DNA from: Kribbella pittospori
GTDB taxonomy: Bacteria; Actinomycetota; Actinomycetes; Propionibacteriales; Kribbellaceae
Direction of reading: 5' to 3'
NCBI RefSeq assembly: GCF_004331465.1
Contig: NZ_SJKB01000002.1
Coordinates: 310,001-374,000, forward strand
DNA length: 64,000 nt
Shown: positions 17,778 to 26,006 of the stretch, in pieces
Numbering within the stretch: position 1 is the first letter of the stretch
How the letters are laid out: every line of letters starts with the position of its first letter
Translations under genes and position numbers: made by a program
The notes under the pieces: generated by a model
Told to the model about the DNA's origin: nothing
Database searches by the model: none
The model's input: the letters and a program-made list of their open reading frames with translations, nothing else

Positions 17778-18481
17778 TGGACGTCAAGGTCAAGGTCCTG
17801 CGGTACAACCCGGAGGTCGTCGACGAAGCGGAGTGGAAGACGTACTCCGTCAGCCTCCAGCCGACCGACCGGGTGCTGGACGCGCTGCACAAGATCAAGT
17901 GGGAGCAGGACGGCACGCTGACCTTCCGGCGGTCCTGCGCGCACGGTGTCTGCGGCTCGGACGCGATGCGGATCAACGGCCGCAACCGGCTGGCCTGCAA
18001 GACGCTGATCAAGGACCTGAACCCGGAGAAGGAGATCACCGTCGAGCCGATCAAGGGCCTGCCGGTGCTCAAGGACCTGGTCGTCGACATGGAGCCGTTC
18101 TTCGACGCGTACCGCGCGGTGATGCCGTTCCTGGTCACCAGCGGCCACGAGCCGACCCGGGAGCGGATCCAGTCGCAGGCCGACCGGGACCGCTTCGACG
18201 ACACCACCAAGTGCATCCTGTGCGCCGCCTGTACGACGTCCTGCCCGGTCTTCTGGTCCGACGGCCAGTACTTCGGCCCGCAGGCGATCGTGGGCGCGCA
18301 CCGGTTCATCTTCGACAGCCGCGACGAGGGCACCGAACAGCGGCTGGAGATCCTGAACGACAAGGAAGGCGTCTGGCGCTGCCGGACCACGTTCAACTGC
18401 ACCGACGCCTGCCCGCGCGGCATCGAGGTCACCAAGGCGATCCAGGAGGTCAAGCGCGCACTGATCTTCCGCCGGGTGTGA
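17777..18481 (+). CDS. sdhB: Succinate dehydrogenase iron-sulfur subunit
   Basis: 234 residues. Three iron-sulfur clusters are predicted: the plant-ferredoxin [2Fe-2S] site with cysteines in SCAHGVCGSDAM and RLACKT, then CILCAACTTSCP and FNCTDACPRG for the [4Fe-4S] and [3Fe-4S] clusters. It relays electrons from SdhA to the quinone site in SdhCD. It overlaps sdhA by one base, and its stop codon lies in the perfect palindrome GTGAGCTAGCTCAC just before a strong terminator. Confidence 0.96.
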   Translation: MDVKVKVLRYNPEVVDEAEWKTYSVSLQPTDRVLDALHKIKWEQDGTLTFRRSCAHGVCGSDAMRINGRNRLACKTLIKDLNPEKEITVEPIKGLPVLKDLVVDMEPFFDAYRAVMPFLVTSGHEPTRERIQSQADRDRFDDTTKCILCAACTTSCPVFWSDGQYFGPQAIVGAHRFIFDSRDEGTEQRLEILNDKEGVWRCRTTFNCTDACPRGIEVTKAIQEVKRALIFRRV

Positions 18482-18542
18482 GCTAGCTCACATTCACCAA
18501 CCAACCTCTGTCCCCCATCCGTCGTGGGGACAGAGGTTGGTT
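18478..18542 (+). terminator. Strong terminator closing sdhCDAB
   Basis: A 14-base perfect palindrome GTGAGCTAGCTCAC (18478-18491) that includes the sdhB stop is followed by a 17-bp perfect stem: 18499-18515 (AACCAACCTCTGTCCCC) pairs with 18526-18542 around a 10-base loop. There is no T-run. This is the most stable simple hairpin in the window and separates the sdh operon from the sigma factor gene. Confidence 0.88.
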
Positions 18543-18626
18543 GCTGTTGCACCAACACCGCTTTCTTCTTCTCCTGCCGGCAGCCAAGCCGACAGGAAGG
18601 TGGGCAGATGGGCCGGGGAGGGTGCT

Positions 18627-19118
18627 TTGGAGAGTCTGCGCGAGGTGTACGACGGTTGCTACCGCCGGCTGGTCGGGCAGCTCTACGGCCTGTGCGGCAG
18701 CCTCACCGAGGCCGAGGACGCGGTCCAGGAGGCGTTCGTCCGGGCGGTGGAGAAGCCGCACCGGTTCGCCCAGGTCGACAACCCGGAGGCGTGGCTGCGC
18801 ACGGTCGCGGTGAACGTCGCCCGCAGCCGGTACCGCCGGACCATCGTCTTCCACGGTCTGATCAGCCGGACCGGTCCACCGGCGGACGTCGTACCAGGAC
18901 TGTCTCCGGACCACGTCGCGCTCGTCGACGCGCTCCGCCGGCTGCCGTGGGAGCAGCGCGAGGTCATCGCGCTCCACCACATCGTGGATCTGCCCGTCCG
19001 AGAGATCGCCGCCCAGCTAGGCATTCCGGAGGGCACGGTCAAGGCCCGCCTGGTGCGCGGGCGAGCGCGACTGGCCCCGTTGATGCGTGACACCGCAGAG
19101 GAGGTCGACCATGTCTGA
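18627..19118 (+). CDS. ECF-type RNA polymerase sigma factor
   Basis: 163 residues from a TTG at 18627 with GGGAGGG just upstream; an in-frame GTG at 18600 would add nine residues and cannot be excluded. Region 2 spans residues 5-70 (YRRLVGQLYGLCGSLTEAEDAVQEAFVRAV), and region 4 spans 95-155 with LPWEQREVIALHHIVDLPV and the recognition helix area GIPEGTVKARLVRGRARL. It is a SigE-like ECF factor that directs polymerase to specific promoters. The downstream gene overlaps by 8 bases and encodes a membrane protein with a short cytoplasmic N-terminus, the position usually held by an anti-sigma factor. Confidence 0.9.
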   Translation: MESLREVYDGCYRRLVGQLYGLCGSLTEAEDAVQEAFVRAVEKPHRFAQVDNPEAWLRTVAVNVARSRYRRTIVFHGLISRTGPPADVVPGLSPDHVALVDALRRLPWEQREVIALHHIVDLPVREIAAQLGIPEGTVKARLVRGRARLAPLMRDTAEEVDHV

Positions 19119-20307
19119 GCTGAAGGACCTCGCCTGGTCCGTGCAGGAAGTGGTCGAGCCGCCTGTGTTCGAGCAGCTGGAGCGGCGCGGCGTACGACGC
19201 CGCCACCGCAAGCAACTGGTGGTCGCGGCGACGGTCGCCGCCGCGATGGTGGCCGCCGTACTGTTCGCCGTCCTCCCGTCCGGCAGCAGTCCGTCTCCGG
19301 ATCGCCCGGTGGCTCCGCCGACCGCACCGTTTGCGTGGAACAACGTCGCGTCGCCGGCGCTCGTCTCGCCGACGCGCTGGGCGGCGGGTTGGGACGACTG
19401 CAGTACGCCGCCGGTGTGCCGGTACGCCGCCGTCGTCAACAGGGACGGGAAGAAGGCGACGGCACCGGTGCGGTCGGTGCCCTACGCGACGTTCCGGTCC
19501 GGCGACGAGGTGATCGCTGTGTCCGGGCCGGAGGGTGAGCGGCTGACACCAGGCGACCAGTCCTGGTCCCGGACCGTGCTGCTGCGATCGACTTCGCGCG
19601 GCGTGGTGCAGACGGCGCTCCGGTACGCCGCGCCGACCAGGACGATCCGCGCCGGCGAGATCCTGACGGACCAGATCCTTGGCGGCCGGCTCGTCGTACT
19701 CAATCCGGCCGACTCGACCCTGCGTCCGTTCGAGATCCCTGGCCTGCAGACCGCTTGGTCGACTGCCCGGGACGAGACCGGGCGATGGTGGGTTGTCGGC
19801 GGGGTGCTCGGTGAGGAGTTCGGCGGTACGCCGGGCAGTGCCTCGCGGAGCGACATCTACTGGTCGGATGACGACGGCAAGAACTGGCAGCAGGCCTTGC
19901 TGCATCCGGATCAGCCGGGCAGCACGCTCTCGGTCAGTCCCGACGGTCGCACGATCGTCGCGGTGTCCGCGAACGCCGAGGAGATCGCGACGGTGCGGAT
20001 GTCGACCGATCGCGGTGCCCACTGGGCAACCGTTCAGACCCCACAATGGAGCAAGGGCGTCTACCCGGTCGCCTTCGACGACGGCACCGCGGTGGCGCTC
20101 GGACAGCCGGCCGACCACCCGACACCCGAGCTCTACACCTTGAGCGACGGACACGCGCGACTCGTGAACGGCGTACCCGACCTGCTCACCTACCTCGCCG
20201 GAGACGAGCAGCTGATGTACGGCCCGCAGGACCAGAACGGCGTCGCCACCCGGGCAGCGGTCAGCACAGACCGAGGCAAGACCTGGAGCTTCGTCGGCCT
20301 CCGCTAA
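19111..20307 (+). CDS. Membrane-anchored BNR/sialidase-like propeller protein partnered with an ECF sigma factor
   Basis: 398 residues. Residues 1-35 are charged and cytoplasmic (ending RRGVRRRHRKQ), then a single helix LVVAATVAAAMVAAVLFAVL near 37-56, then a large exported domain. That domain has repeats typical of BNR/sialidase-like propellers: SDIYWSDDDGKNWQQ, VRMSTDRGAHWATV and AAVSTDRGKTWSF, that is SxDxGxxW Asp-box motifs at three places, the last ending the protein. No zinc-binding HxxxCxxC anti-sigma motif is present. The gene overlaps the sigma gene, so coupling is likely. It may act as a sensor that holds the sigma factor through its N-terminus; that is inference. Confidence 0.78.
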   Translation: MSELKDLAWSVQEVVEPPVFEQLERRGVRRRHRKQLVVAATVAAAMVAAVLFAVLPSGSSPSPDRPVAPPTAPFAWNNVASPALVSPTRWAAGWDDCSTPPVCRYAAVVNRDGKKATAPVRSVPYATFRSGDEVIAVSGPEGERLTPGDQSWSRTVLLRSTSRGVVQTALRYAAPTRTIRAGEILTDQILGGRLVVLNPADSTLRPFEIPGLQTAWSTARDETGRWWVVGGVLGEEFGGTPGSASRSDIYWSDDDGKNWQQALLHPDQPGSTLSVSPDGRTIVAVSANAEEIATVRMSTDRGAHWATVQTPQWSKGVYPVAFDDGTAVALGQPADHPTPELYTLSDGHARLVNGVPDLLTYLAGDEQLMYGPQDQNGVATRAAVSTDRGKTWSFVGLR

Positions 20308-20325
20308 CTCCTGGCGGCATGTGCT

Positions 20326-20395
20326 TACGGGGTGCATGTGCTCACGGGTGCATGTGGGCGCCCTCTCACGGGTGCATGTGGGCGCCTTTGAGGGT
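20326..20395. repeat. Tandem copies spanning the DUF2000 gene stop
   Basis: Reading the minus strand, GGCGCCCACATGCACCCGTGAGA is present once at the true gene end and again directly after the stop, followed by a third shorter copy GCACATGCACCCCGTAAG. Each unit therefore carries the last codons AHMHP and a stop. The array fills the gap between two convergent genes (stops at 20307 and 20366). Confidence 0.85.
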
Positions 20396-20797
20396 CTTGT
20401 CGACGGCGTTCTTCGGGCCGTAGAGGGCGATCCCGACCAGGTCCAGTTCCTCGGTCGCGACCGCCTTCACGGCTGCCCGGTTGTCCCGATCGTTGCCAGT
20501 AGCAAACAGTTCCTGAGTGAACACCGAATGCTCGATCCCCCGCTGCAACGCCCGCTGGTGCGCGGTCGCCATGAACTCCTTCGACCCTTCAAACACCAAC
20601 ACCGGCTGCCGAAACATCGGCAGATACATCACCCCGTCCGCATCCTCATAAGGCTCCCCCACCACCTCAGCCCGAGTCCCCGCAATCCCACTCACCAAGA
20701 ACGCCGCCACATTCAACCGCTGCCAAACCGCCAAATCCTCCCGCAACAAAACAGCAATCTTCGTCTCAAACCGGATCGGTTCCTTCTCACTGTCCAC
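20366..20797 (-). CDS. DUF2000 family protein
   Basis: 143 residues from a GTG at 20797 preceded by GGGGGT. It matches the DUF2000 family, small cytoplasmic proteins related to peptidyl-tRNA-hydrolase-like folds, with KIAVLLREDLAVWQRLNVAAF at the start, YLPMFRQPVLVF in the middle and DLVGIALYGPKNAVDK near the end. Function unknown. Codon choice is unlike the neighbours: many TTG, GGG, GAT and GTT codons, and the local GC content is visibly lower, which suggests a different origin. The last codons and stop are tandemly repeated downstream. Confidence 0.82.
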   Translation of the reverse strand: MDSEKEPIRFETKIAVLLREDLAVWQRLNVAAFLVSGIAGTRAEVVGEPYEDADGVMYLPMFRQPVLVFEGSKEFMATAHQRALQRGIEHSVFTQELFATGNDRDNRAAVKAVATEELDLVGIALYGPKNAVDKTLKGAHMHP

Positions 20798-20858
20798 ACC
20801 CCCATCGTCCCGACCCCCACCCCGGACGGTCTTGTACGTTCTTCACCTCCTCACCAGT

Positions 20859-20904
20859 CGTGGATTTCATCGCCGAATCGACCAGATCCTGCACCAAATC
20901 CACG
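20859..20904 (-). terminator. Hairpin after the M55 aminopeptidase gene
   Basis: CGTGGATTT (20859-20867) pairs with AAATCCACG (20896-20904), a perfect 9-bp stem with a 28-base loop. It lies about 50 bases downstream of the aminopeptidase stop at 20952 and before the DUF2000 start, so it probably ends or attenuates the aminopeptidase transcript. Confidence 0.5.
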
Positions 20905-20951
20905 GCTCGGCGGCCGCACGGTGCGGTCATCAGCGGGCGTCGCGCGGGTGG

Positions 20952-21779
20952 TCAGCAGTACGGGGGGTTGGTGGTTACTGCGGTGGCTACTCGGAGGAAG
21001 AGGTTGAAGAGGCGGTAGAGGGTGAGCATGTCGGATTCGACCGTGACGGTGCGGTCGTCTTGGCGGGTTACGCCGGGGATGGCGGTGAGGTGGGAGACGA
21101 CGGAGGCGGATTGCCAGCGGACGGTCAGGCGGCAAGGGGTTGAGCGTTTCCTGACATTGGGCAGGGAGCGCAGGGCTTCGGTGGTGGTGGATTCGATGGC
21201 GGCGCGGGCCCCGGGGATTGGGACGAGTTGGGCGGCGAAGCGGTCCTTGGCTTGTTTGACGGCGACCGTGCGTACGCCGGCGTCCCAAGCACTCATCTCC
21301 GCGCAGGCCGTGTCGTCACCGGTCAGCACCGCGACCGGTACGCCGTACGCCGCGGCACCGGCGTGGAAGAGGCCGATCTCGCCGGTGACCTGATCGTCGA
21401 GCCAGATGTCCTCGATCTCGTGGCCCATGAAGCTGTGGCTGAGTACGCCGAGCACCCCGGCCCGGGCGTGATACCCGATGCAGAGGACGGCGTCGTACTC
21501 GCTGGTGAGGCCCTCCATCATGCCCATCGGCTTCGGGCGGCCCTTGATCAGCGTGGCGCGGGGGTCGAGCAGGTCCGGCAGCAGGTTGCGCATCGGGCCG
21601 TGCGCGTCGTTGACCAGTACGGCGGTCGCACCGGCGGCGTACGCACCGCGGACGGCGGCGTTCACGTCCTCGGTCATCATCACCCGGCCCCGCTCGTAGT
21701 CCCGGCCCGGCGGCTGGACGTCCTCCGCGTCGACCAGTCCGGTGATGCCCTCCATGTCCGCGCTGATGTAAGCCTTCAC
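20952..21779 (-). CDS. M55-family D-aminopeptidase (DppA-like)
   Basis: 275 residues from a GTG at 21779 (VKAYISADMEGITGLV). SADMEG at residues 6-11, NDAHGPMRNL near 59, GYHARAG near 102 and SHSFMGHE near 114 supply the acidic and histidine zinc ligands of the self-compartmentalising M55 peptidases, which remove D-amino acids such as D-alanine from small peptides, for example from recycled peptidoglycan. Length and motif order fit DppA. The start is only 13 bases from the start of the divergent AraC gene and has no good ribosome-binding site, suggesting a leaderless message. Confidence 0.9.
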   Translation of the reverse strand: MKAYISADMEGITGLVDAEDVQPPGRDYERGRVMMTEDVNAAVRGAYAAGATAVLVNDAHGPMRNLLPDLLDPRATLIKGRPKPMGMMEGLTSEYDAVLCIGYHARAGVLGVLSHSFMGHEIEDIWLDDQVTGEIGLFHAGAAAYGVPVAVLTGDDTACAEMSAWDAGVRTVAVKQAKDRFAAQLVPIPGARAAIESTTTEALRSLPNVRKRSTPCRLTVRWQSASVVSHLTAIPGVTRQDDRTVTVESDMLTLYRLFNLFLRVATAVTTNPPYC

Positions 21780-21792
21780 GGGACGCAAGCGT

Positions 21793-22596
21793 ATGTTCTT
21801 GACTGTGAGCGGTGGCGCCGAGGTCAAGGCGTGGCGGCCCGAGCTGAGCGGGGTCGTCGAGGTCCTGCACGCGCACTTCCCGTCGCACGCGTACCCGAGC
21901 CACACGCACGACGCCTGGACCGTGCTGATCGTGGACGAGGGCGTGGTGCGGTACGACCTGGACCACCGTGAACACGGACTGGCCCAGGCCCAGGTCTCAC
22001 TGCTGCCGCCAAACGTCCCGCACGACGGCCGCTCGGTCCGGCCCGAGGGCTTCCGCAAGCGCGTGCTGTACCTGGAGCCCGAGCGGCTCGGTCGCGACCT
22101 GATCGGTGCGGCCGTCGACCAGCCCGAGTACGTCGATCCGCTGCTGCGGCACCGTTTGCACCAGTTGCACGGCGTACTGCTGGACGGGCGGGAGGACCTG
22201 GAGGCGCAAAGCCGGCTGACGCTGATCGAGGAGCGGCTGCGGCAACATCTGCAGCGGAACGTGCTCGACCCGCCCGATCCGCGCGATCCCGGGATCGCGT
22301 CGCGGCTCCGCGACGTACTGGACGCGAACGTGCCGGCCGGGATCACGCTGGACTACGCGTCGAAGCTGGTGCATGCGCATCCGGCGCATCTGGTCCGGGC
22401 GTTCAGCCGGGAGTTCGGCATGCCGCCGCATCGATACCTGACCGGGCGCCGGGTCGACCTGGCCCGGCGCTATCTACTCGACGGGCATCCGCCCGCGGAC
22501 GTGGCGACGCTGGCCGGGTTCTACGACCAGTCCCACCTGAACCGGCACTTCCGCAAGATGCTCGGGGTGACGCCGGCGAGCTTCGTCAGGCGTTGA
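21793..22596 (+). CDS. AraC-family transcriptional regulator
   Basis: 267 residues. N-terminal cupin-type sensor domain with HAHFPSHAYPSHTHDAWTV near residue 26, VRYDLDHREHGLA and LLPPNVPHDGRS. The C-terminal AraC domain has two helix-turn-helix units: LDYASKLVHAHPAHLVRAFSREFGMPPHRYL and ADVATLAGFYDQSHLNRHFRKMLGVTP. It most likely binds a small ligand and controls the adjacent divergent M55 peptidase gene, whose start is 13 bases away. The ATG at 21793 lacks a clear Shine-Dalgarno; a GTG at 21805 is an alternative. Its 3' end overlaps the convergent membrane protein gene by 11 bases. Confidence 0.9.
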   Translation: MFLTVSGGAEVKAWRPELSGVVEVLHAHFPSHAYPSHTHDAWTVLIVDEGVVRYDLDHREHGLAQAQVSLLPPNVPHDGRSVRPEGFRKRVLYLEPERLGRDLIGAAVDQPEYVDPLLRHRLHQLHGVLLDGREDLEAQSRLTLIEERLRQHLQRNVLDPPDPRDPGIASRLRDVLDANVPAGITLDYASKLVHAHPAHLVRAFSREFGMPPHRYLTGRRVDLARRYLLDGHPPADVATLAGFYDQSHLNRHFRKMLGVTPASFVRR

Positions 22597-22816
22597 CCTT
22601 CTGCTCTGCGCGGGAGGCCTTGTATGCGCGGACGCCCCAGGTTCCGAGCAGGGCCGCGATCAGCAGGTTGACCACGATCAGGACGGTGTGGGCGACGTAG
22701 TACCCGGTCGGACGGCCCTCGGTGGCGGCAAGGTTCTTGATGAAGGTCACGTACGTGACGACGTTCCAGATCGCGATGCCGAGCAGGACCAGCGCGTGCT
22801 TGCGTTCGAGTTTCAC
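22586..22816 (-). CDS. SCO4848-family small membrane protein
   Basis: 76 residues from a GTG at 22816 (VKLERKHALVLLGIAIWNV). Two transmembrane helices are visible: about 7-26 and about 43-64, with a conserved TYVTFIKNL loop start and a basic C-terminus. The pattern follows the SCO4848 family of actinobacterial membrane proteins of unknown function, whose members often lie near a D,D-carboxypeptidase gene; here such a gene is about 10 kb away at 32070. The 3' end overlaps the AraC gene antisense. Confidence 0.8.
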   Translation of the reverse strand: MKLERKHALVLLGIAIWNVVTYVTFIKNLAATEGRPTGYYVAHTVLIVVNLLIAALLGTWGVRAYKASRAEQKVNA

Positions 22817-22843
22817 CCGCCCATTGTCCCCGGCATTGGAAAC

Positions 22844-22872
22844 GGGGCGGCCGCGCCTCACTCGGCCGCCCC
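22844..22872 (-). terminator. Terminator of the LuxR regulator gene
   Basis: GGGGCGGCCG (22844-22853) pairs perfectly with CGGCCGCCCC (22863-22872) across a 9-base loop. It lies about 100 bases past the stop of the LuxR gene and just upstream of the SCO4848-like gene on the same strand. No T-run. Confidence 0.65.
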
Positions 22873-22975
22873 GCCCGAGGGGCGAGCTCATGCCATCGAC
22901 CTTGGTTCATCGCATGGCGCGGCGGCAAGCGATCCAACTTACCCACGGGTCACATCAAGGGTTTCCCCGCACAGT

Positions 22976-25741
22976 TCACCCGTGGGGCCGGTCGACCATC
23001 CGGAGCAGCTGGGTGCGGTTGGCGACACCGAAGCGGCGGTAGAGCCGGGTCAGCTGGGACTCGACAGCCTTGACCGAGAGGTACAGCGCGGCGGCGATCT
23101 CGCGGTTGGTGGAGCCGTCGCGGACCATGGCGACGATCTGCTGCTCGTTGTCGGTGAGTTCGGACGGCTGGCGGCTCCGGCTCGGTACGTCGAGGCGGGC
23201 CAGCTCGGTCTCGGCCACCTCGCGCCACGCGGGTGCGCCGTACGCCTCGAACTGCTCGATCGCGTCCAGGAACGCCGTCCGCGCGACCGACCGCCGGCGC
23301 GCCTGCCGGGCCACCCGGCCGCGGGTGAGCTCACACCGGGCCAGGTCCAGCGGGTACACCCGCTCGCCCGCCGTGCCGATCGTCTCCTCCAGTAGATCCA
23401 GCGCGGCCGCCGGATCGCCCTGCTTCGCGATCAGCAACGCCTCCGACCGCGCCAGCCCAACCCGGATGACCGCACGATCCAGCGTCTCGGCCCGCGCCCG
23501 GATGTCCGCGATCAGCGCCGCGGCGTCGTCCAGCCGGCCCGCCGCGACGAGCGCCTCGGCGTAGTCCGCGTGCCACGGGATGACCGCCGGGTCGAACGGC
23601 ATCGCCGCCTCACCCGAGTCCGCGATCGCGTCGAACGCCTCCACCGCGCGCTGCGGATCACCCGTCAGTACGCCGATCAGCCCGAGACTGGCCAGCGCCG
23701 GGCCGGTCCATTCGTCGTTGCCGACCAGGCGGACACCCTCCAGCGCCGCCTCCGCGAGCTGCCGGCCCATGGCCGCCGTACCGCCGGCCCACTCCGCGCG
23801 GCTGGCGATGATCATGCCGACCTCGGCCTCTTCACCGATGTCCTGCATGAGCTGGTAGCACTCGTGCCCGGCGGCGAGCGCATCCGCTCCGCGCCCACTG
23901 CGCTCGTAGATCGCGGTCGCCGAGATCAGCACTGACGCGAGCCACCGCATGGCACCACCGTCACGCACCTCGTCGACGAGTGAGCTGATCGCCGCGATCG
24001 CCTCGTCGGTCCGGCCGCAGAACAGCTCCCGCATCGCCGCCATCTGCCTGGCGTTCACCACGGTCTTGGTGAGCGGCAGGTCGAGCGCGAGCTCGGCCGC
24101 CTGCTGCAGCAGGGCGTCCGCGGTCTGCTTCGCGTCCCTCGACATCAGCACCGAACTGGCCGCGCTCAACGCGTCCACCAGCGCCTCGGTGTCGCCGCTC
24201 TCTCGCGCCAGGCCCTCCGCAACCCGTGCGTCCTCCTGCGCCTCGTCGAGCCGCCGGTCGAAGTACTTGCTGTGGCTGCGCATGATCCGCACCCGCGCCT
24301 CGAGCCGCCGGTCCCCGACCGACGCCTCGAACGCCTCGGTCAGGATCTCGCCCCGCCGATCCGGGTCCGGCCACGCGGCATCCACCAGCAGCAACAGCGC
24401 CGGAACCTTGGTCTCCGGCGCAGTAGCAGCCTGTACGGCGATACGGGCCATCTCAGCCGACTCCGCGAGATGCCCGGCGGCCGCTGCGTCGTCAGCGGCC
24501 CGGGTCAGGCGCCGAGCACGCTCATCCGGCAGGCTGGACGGCGTACGCTCGGCCGCCAGTCGCCACAGGGTCGCGGCAGCTCCGGGTGCACCCCGGCCGG
24601 CAGCGACGGCGGCGGCCTCTTCGATCGCACAGGCGAGTTCAGGGTCGGCCTCCTGGGTGGCCAATGCACGGTGGGTCGCGTTCTCGACCGGTTCGTCGAC
24701 CACAGCGGCCAGCTGTGCGTGGGCCTGCCGACGAGCAGCCGAGGTGGCTTCGGCGTACACGAACTCCCGCAGCAGTGGGTGCGCGAACCTGAGCCGCTCG
24801 GAGGACACGTCGATCAGCCCGAGCGACTCGGCCTCGGCCAGTTCGGTCTCGATCGGCCGCCCGAGGGACTGCGCCAGCTGAGCCGTGGTCGGCCGCGGCG
24901 ACGAGGCTGCATGCAGCAGGAGCTCGTGCGCGGAGGCAGTCAGGTCGGACAGGCGGTCGCCGAGCAGCGTCTTGAGCCGGCTCGACACCGGGAGCGGATC
25001 GTTCGGCGAGACGCCTTGCGGATGCCGCAGCACCGCCCGGCCGAGCTCCAGCGCCATGAACGGGTTGCCGGCGCTGGCGGTGAAGATGCGGCGAGCCGTA
25101 CGCACCGGCAGCGGACTGGAGAGCCTCTGACGCAGCAGACCGAGCACGTCCGGCTCGGTCAGCGGCGGTACCTCCAGCTGGAGCACCGGCTCCGGGCACG
25201 CCTCGGCCATCATCGGCAGATCGCCGTCGGCCACCTGCTCGGTCGCCAGCATGTGCACGCCCTCGGACAGCCGGCGGGCGCAGAACGTCAGCACCTCCAG
25301 GCTGGACGGGTCCACCCACTGGATGTCGTCCACGACCAGCAGCACAGGCCCGTTGGCCGCGAGGCGGCGCAGCACATGCAGTACGGCGAGGCGCACGGCC
25401 AGCTCGTCGCGGACGGTGTCGGGAGCGCTCGCCTTCAGCAGGGCGACCTCGAGCGGCTGGCGGAGGTGATCGGGCAGCACCGTCCAGGCGAGCTCGAGCT
25501 GGTTGGACAACAGGTCGAGGAGGGTGACATACGGGAGACCGGCTTCGCTCTGGGACGGGGCAGCGCTCAGGACGCGGCACCCGGCGCGGGTGCGGTCGGC
25601 GACCAGGGCGCGGCCGAGGGCTGACTTGCCGATCCCGGTCGGGCCGTAGAGCAGCACGCTACCGCTGGTCTCGAGCTGCTTTTTCGCACGCTCGACCAGC
25701 CCGGCGCGCCCGACCAGCTCGTCGTCAGTCATCGATCCCAC
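22976..25741 (-). CDS. Large LuxR-family (LAL) ATP-binding regulator
   Basis: 921 residues from a GTG at 25741, with AGGAG three bases upstream (an ATG at 25732 is an alternative). AAA-type ATPase domain in the N-terminal third: Walker A GPTGIGKS at residues 33-40 and Walker B LLVVDDIQWVD near 130. The central 500 residues are alanine/leucine-rich helical repeats of TPR type. The C-terminal 60 residues form a LuxR helix-turn-helix (ELTDNEQQIVAMVRDGSTNR, then EIAAALYLSVKAVESQLTRL). LAL proteins activate pathways in response to a ligand or partner; no target gene is evident in the immediate neighbourhood. Single gene with its own terminator. Confidence 0.93.
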   Translation of the reverse strand: MGSMTDDELVGRAGLVERAKKQLETSGSVLLYGPTGIGKSALGRALVADRTRAGCRVLSAAPSQSEAGLPYVTLLDLLSNQLELAWTVLPDHLRQPLEVALLKASAPDTVRDELAVRLAVLHVLRRLAANGPVLLVVDDIQWVDPSSLEVLTFCARRLSEGVHMLATEQVADGDLPMMAEACPEPVLQLEVPPLTEPDVLGLLRQRLSSPLPVRTARRIFTASAGNPFMALELGRAVLRHPQGVSPNDPLPVSSRLKTLLGDRLSDLTASAHELLLHAASSPRPTTAQLAQSLGRPIETELAEAESLGLIDVSSERLRFAHPLLREFVYAEATSAARRQAHAQLAAVVDEPVENATHRALATQEADPELACAIEEAAAVAAGRGAPGAAATLWRLAAERTPSSLPDERARRLTRAADDAAAAGHLAESAEMARIAVQAATAPETKVPALLLLVDAAWPDPDRRGEILTEAFEASVGDRRLEARVRIMRSHSKYFDRRLDEAQEDARVAEGLARESGDTEALVDALSAASSVLMSRDAKQTADALLQQAAELALDLPLTKTVVNARQMAAMRELFCGRTDEAIAAISSLVDEVRDGGAMRWLASVLISATAIYERSGRGADALAAGHECYQLMQDIGEEAEVGMIIASRAEWAGGTAAMGRQLAEAALEGVRLVGNDEWTGPALASLGLIGVLTGDPQRAVEAFDAIADSGEAAMPFDPAVIPWHADYAEALVAAGRLDDAAALIADIRARAETLDRAVIRVGLARSEALLIAKQGDPAAALDLLEETIGTAGERVYPLDLARCELTRGRVARQARRRSVARTAFLDAIEQFEAYGAPAWREVAETELARLDVPSRSRQPSELTDNEQQIVAMVRDGSTNREIAAALYLSVKAVESQLTRLYRRFGVANRTQLLRMVDRPHG

Positions 25742-25920
25742 ATACTCCTCGAAGGATTACCCTCGTCGATTATCACAGTCAATGACCGGACGACACGGCG
25801 AGTGTCACATGAGGAAACCATCCCGTCACCATCCTGTCACCCGACGCTGCCCAGATCCGAGCAGTCAGGCGGCACGATGGTGCCGGGGCACGGATCGCCC
25901 ACCCCGACGTTGTAGACAAA

Positions 25921-25987
25921 GGACACACCTCCGGCCGAGTACCTGGCCCGGTACCCAGCCGAAGGCGTGTCCAGCCGCAGGCGTGTC
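25921..25987. terminator. Nested hairpin and direct repeat between FadR and LuxR genes
   Basis: GGACACACCTCCGGC (25921-25935) pairs with GCCGAAGGCGTGTCC (25958-25972), 13 of 15 positions matching, and encloses a second stem GTACC/GGTAC. The right arm is then repeated directly: AGCCGAAGGCGTGTCC followed by AGCCGCAGGCGTGTCC. It lies 20 bases past the FadR gene stop at 26007 and probably terminates that operon. The rest of the 265-base gap holds the LuxR promoter region, where I see no clear boxes. Confidence 0.55.
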
Positions 25988-26006
25988 CGGACGGGCTGTC
26001 AAGGGG

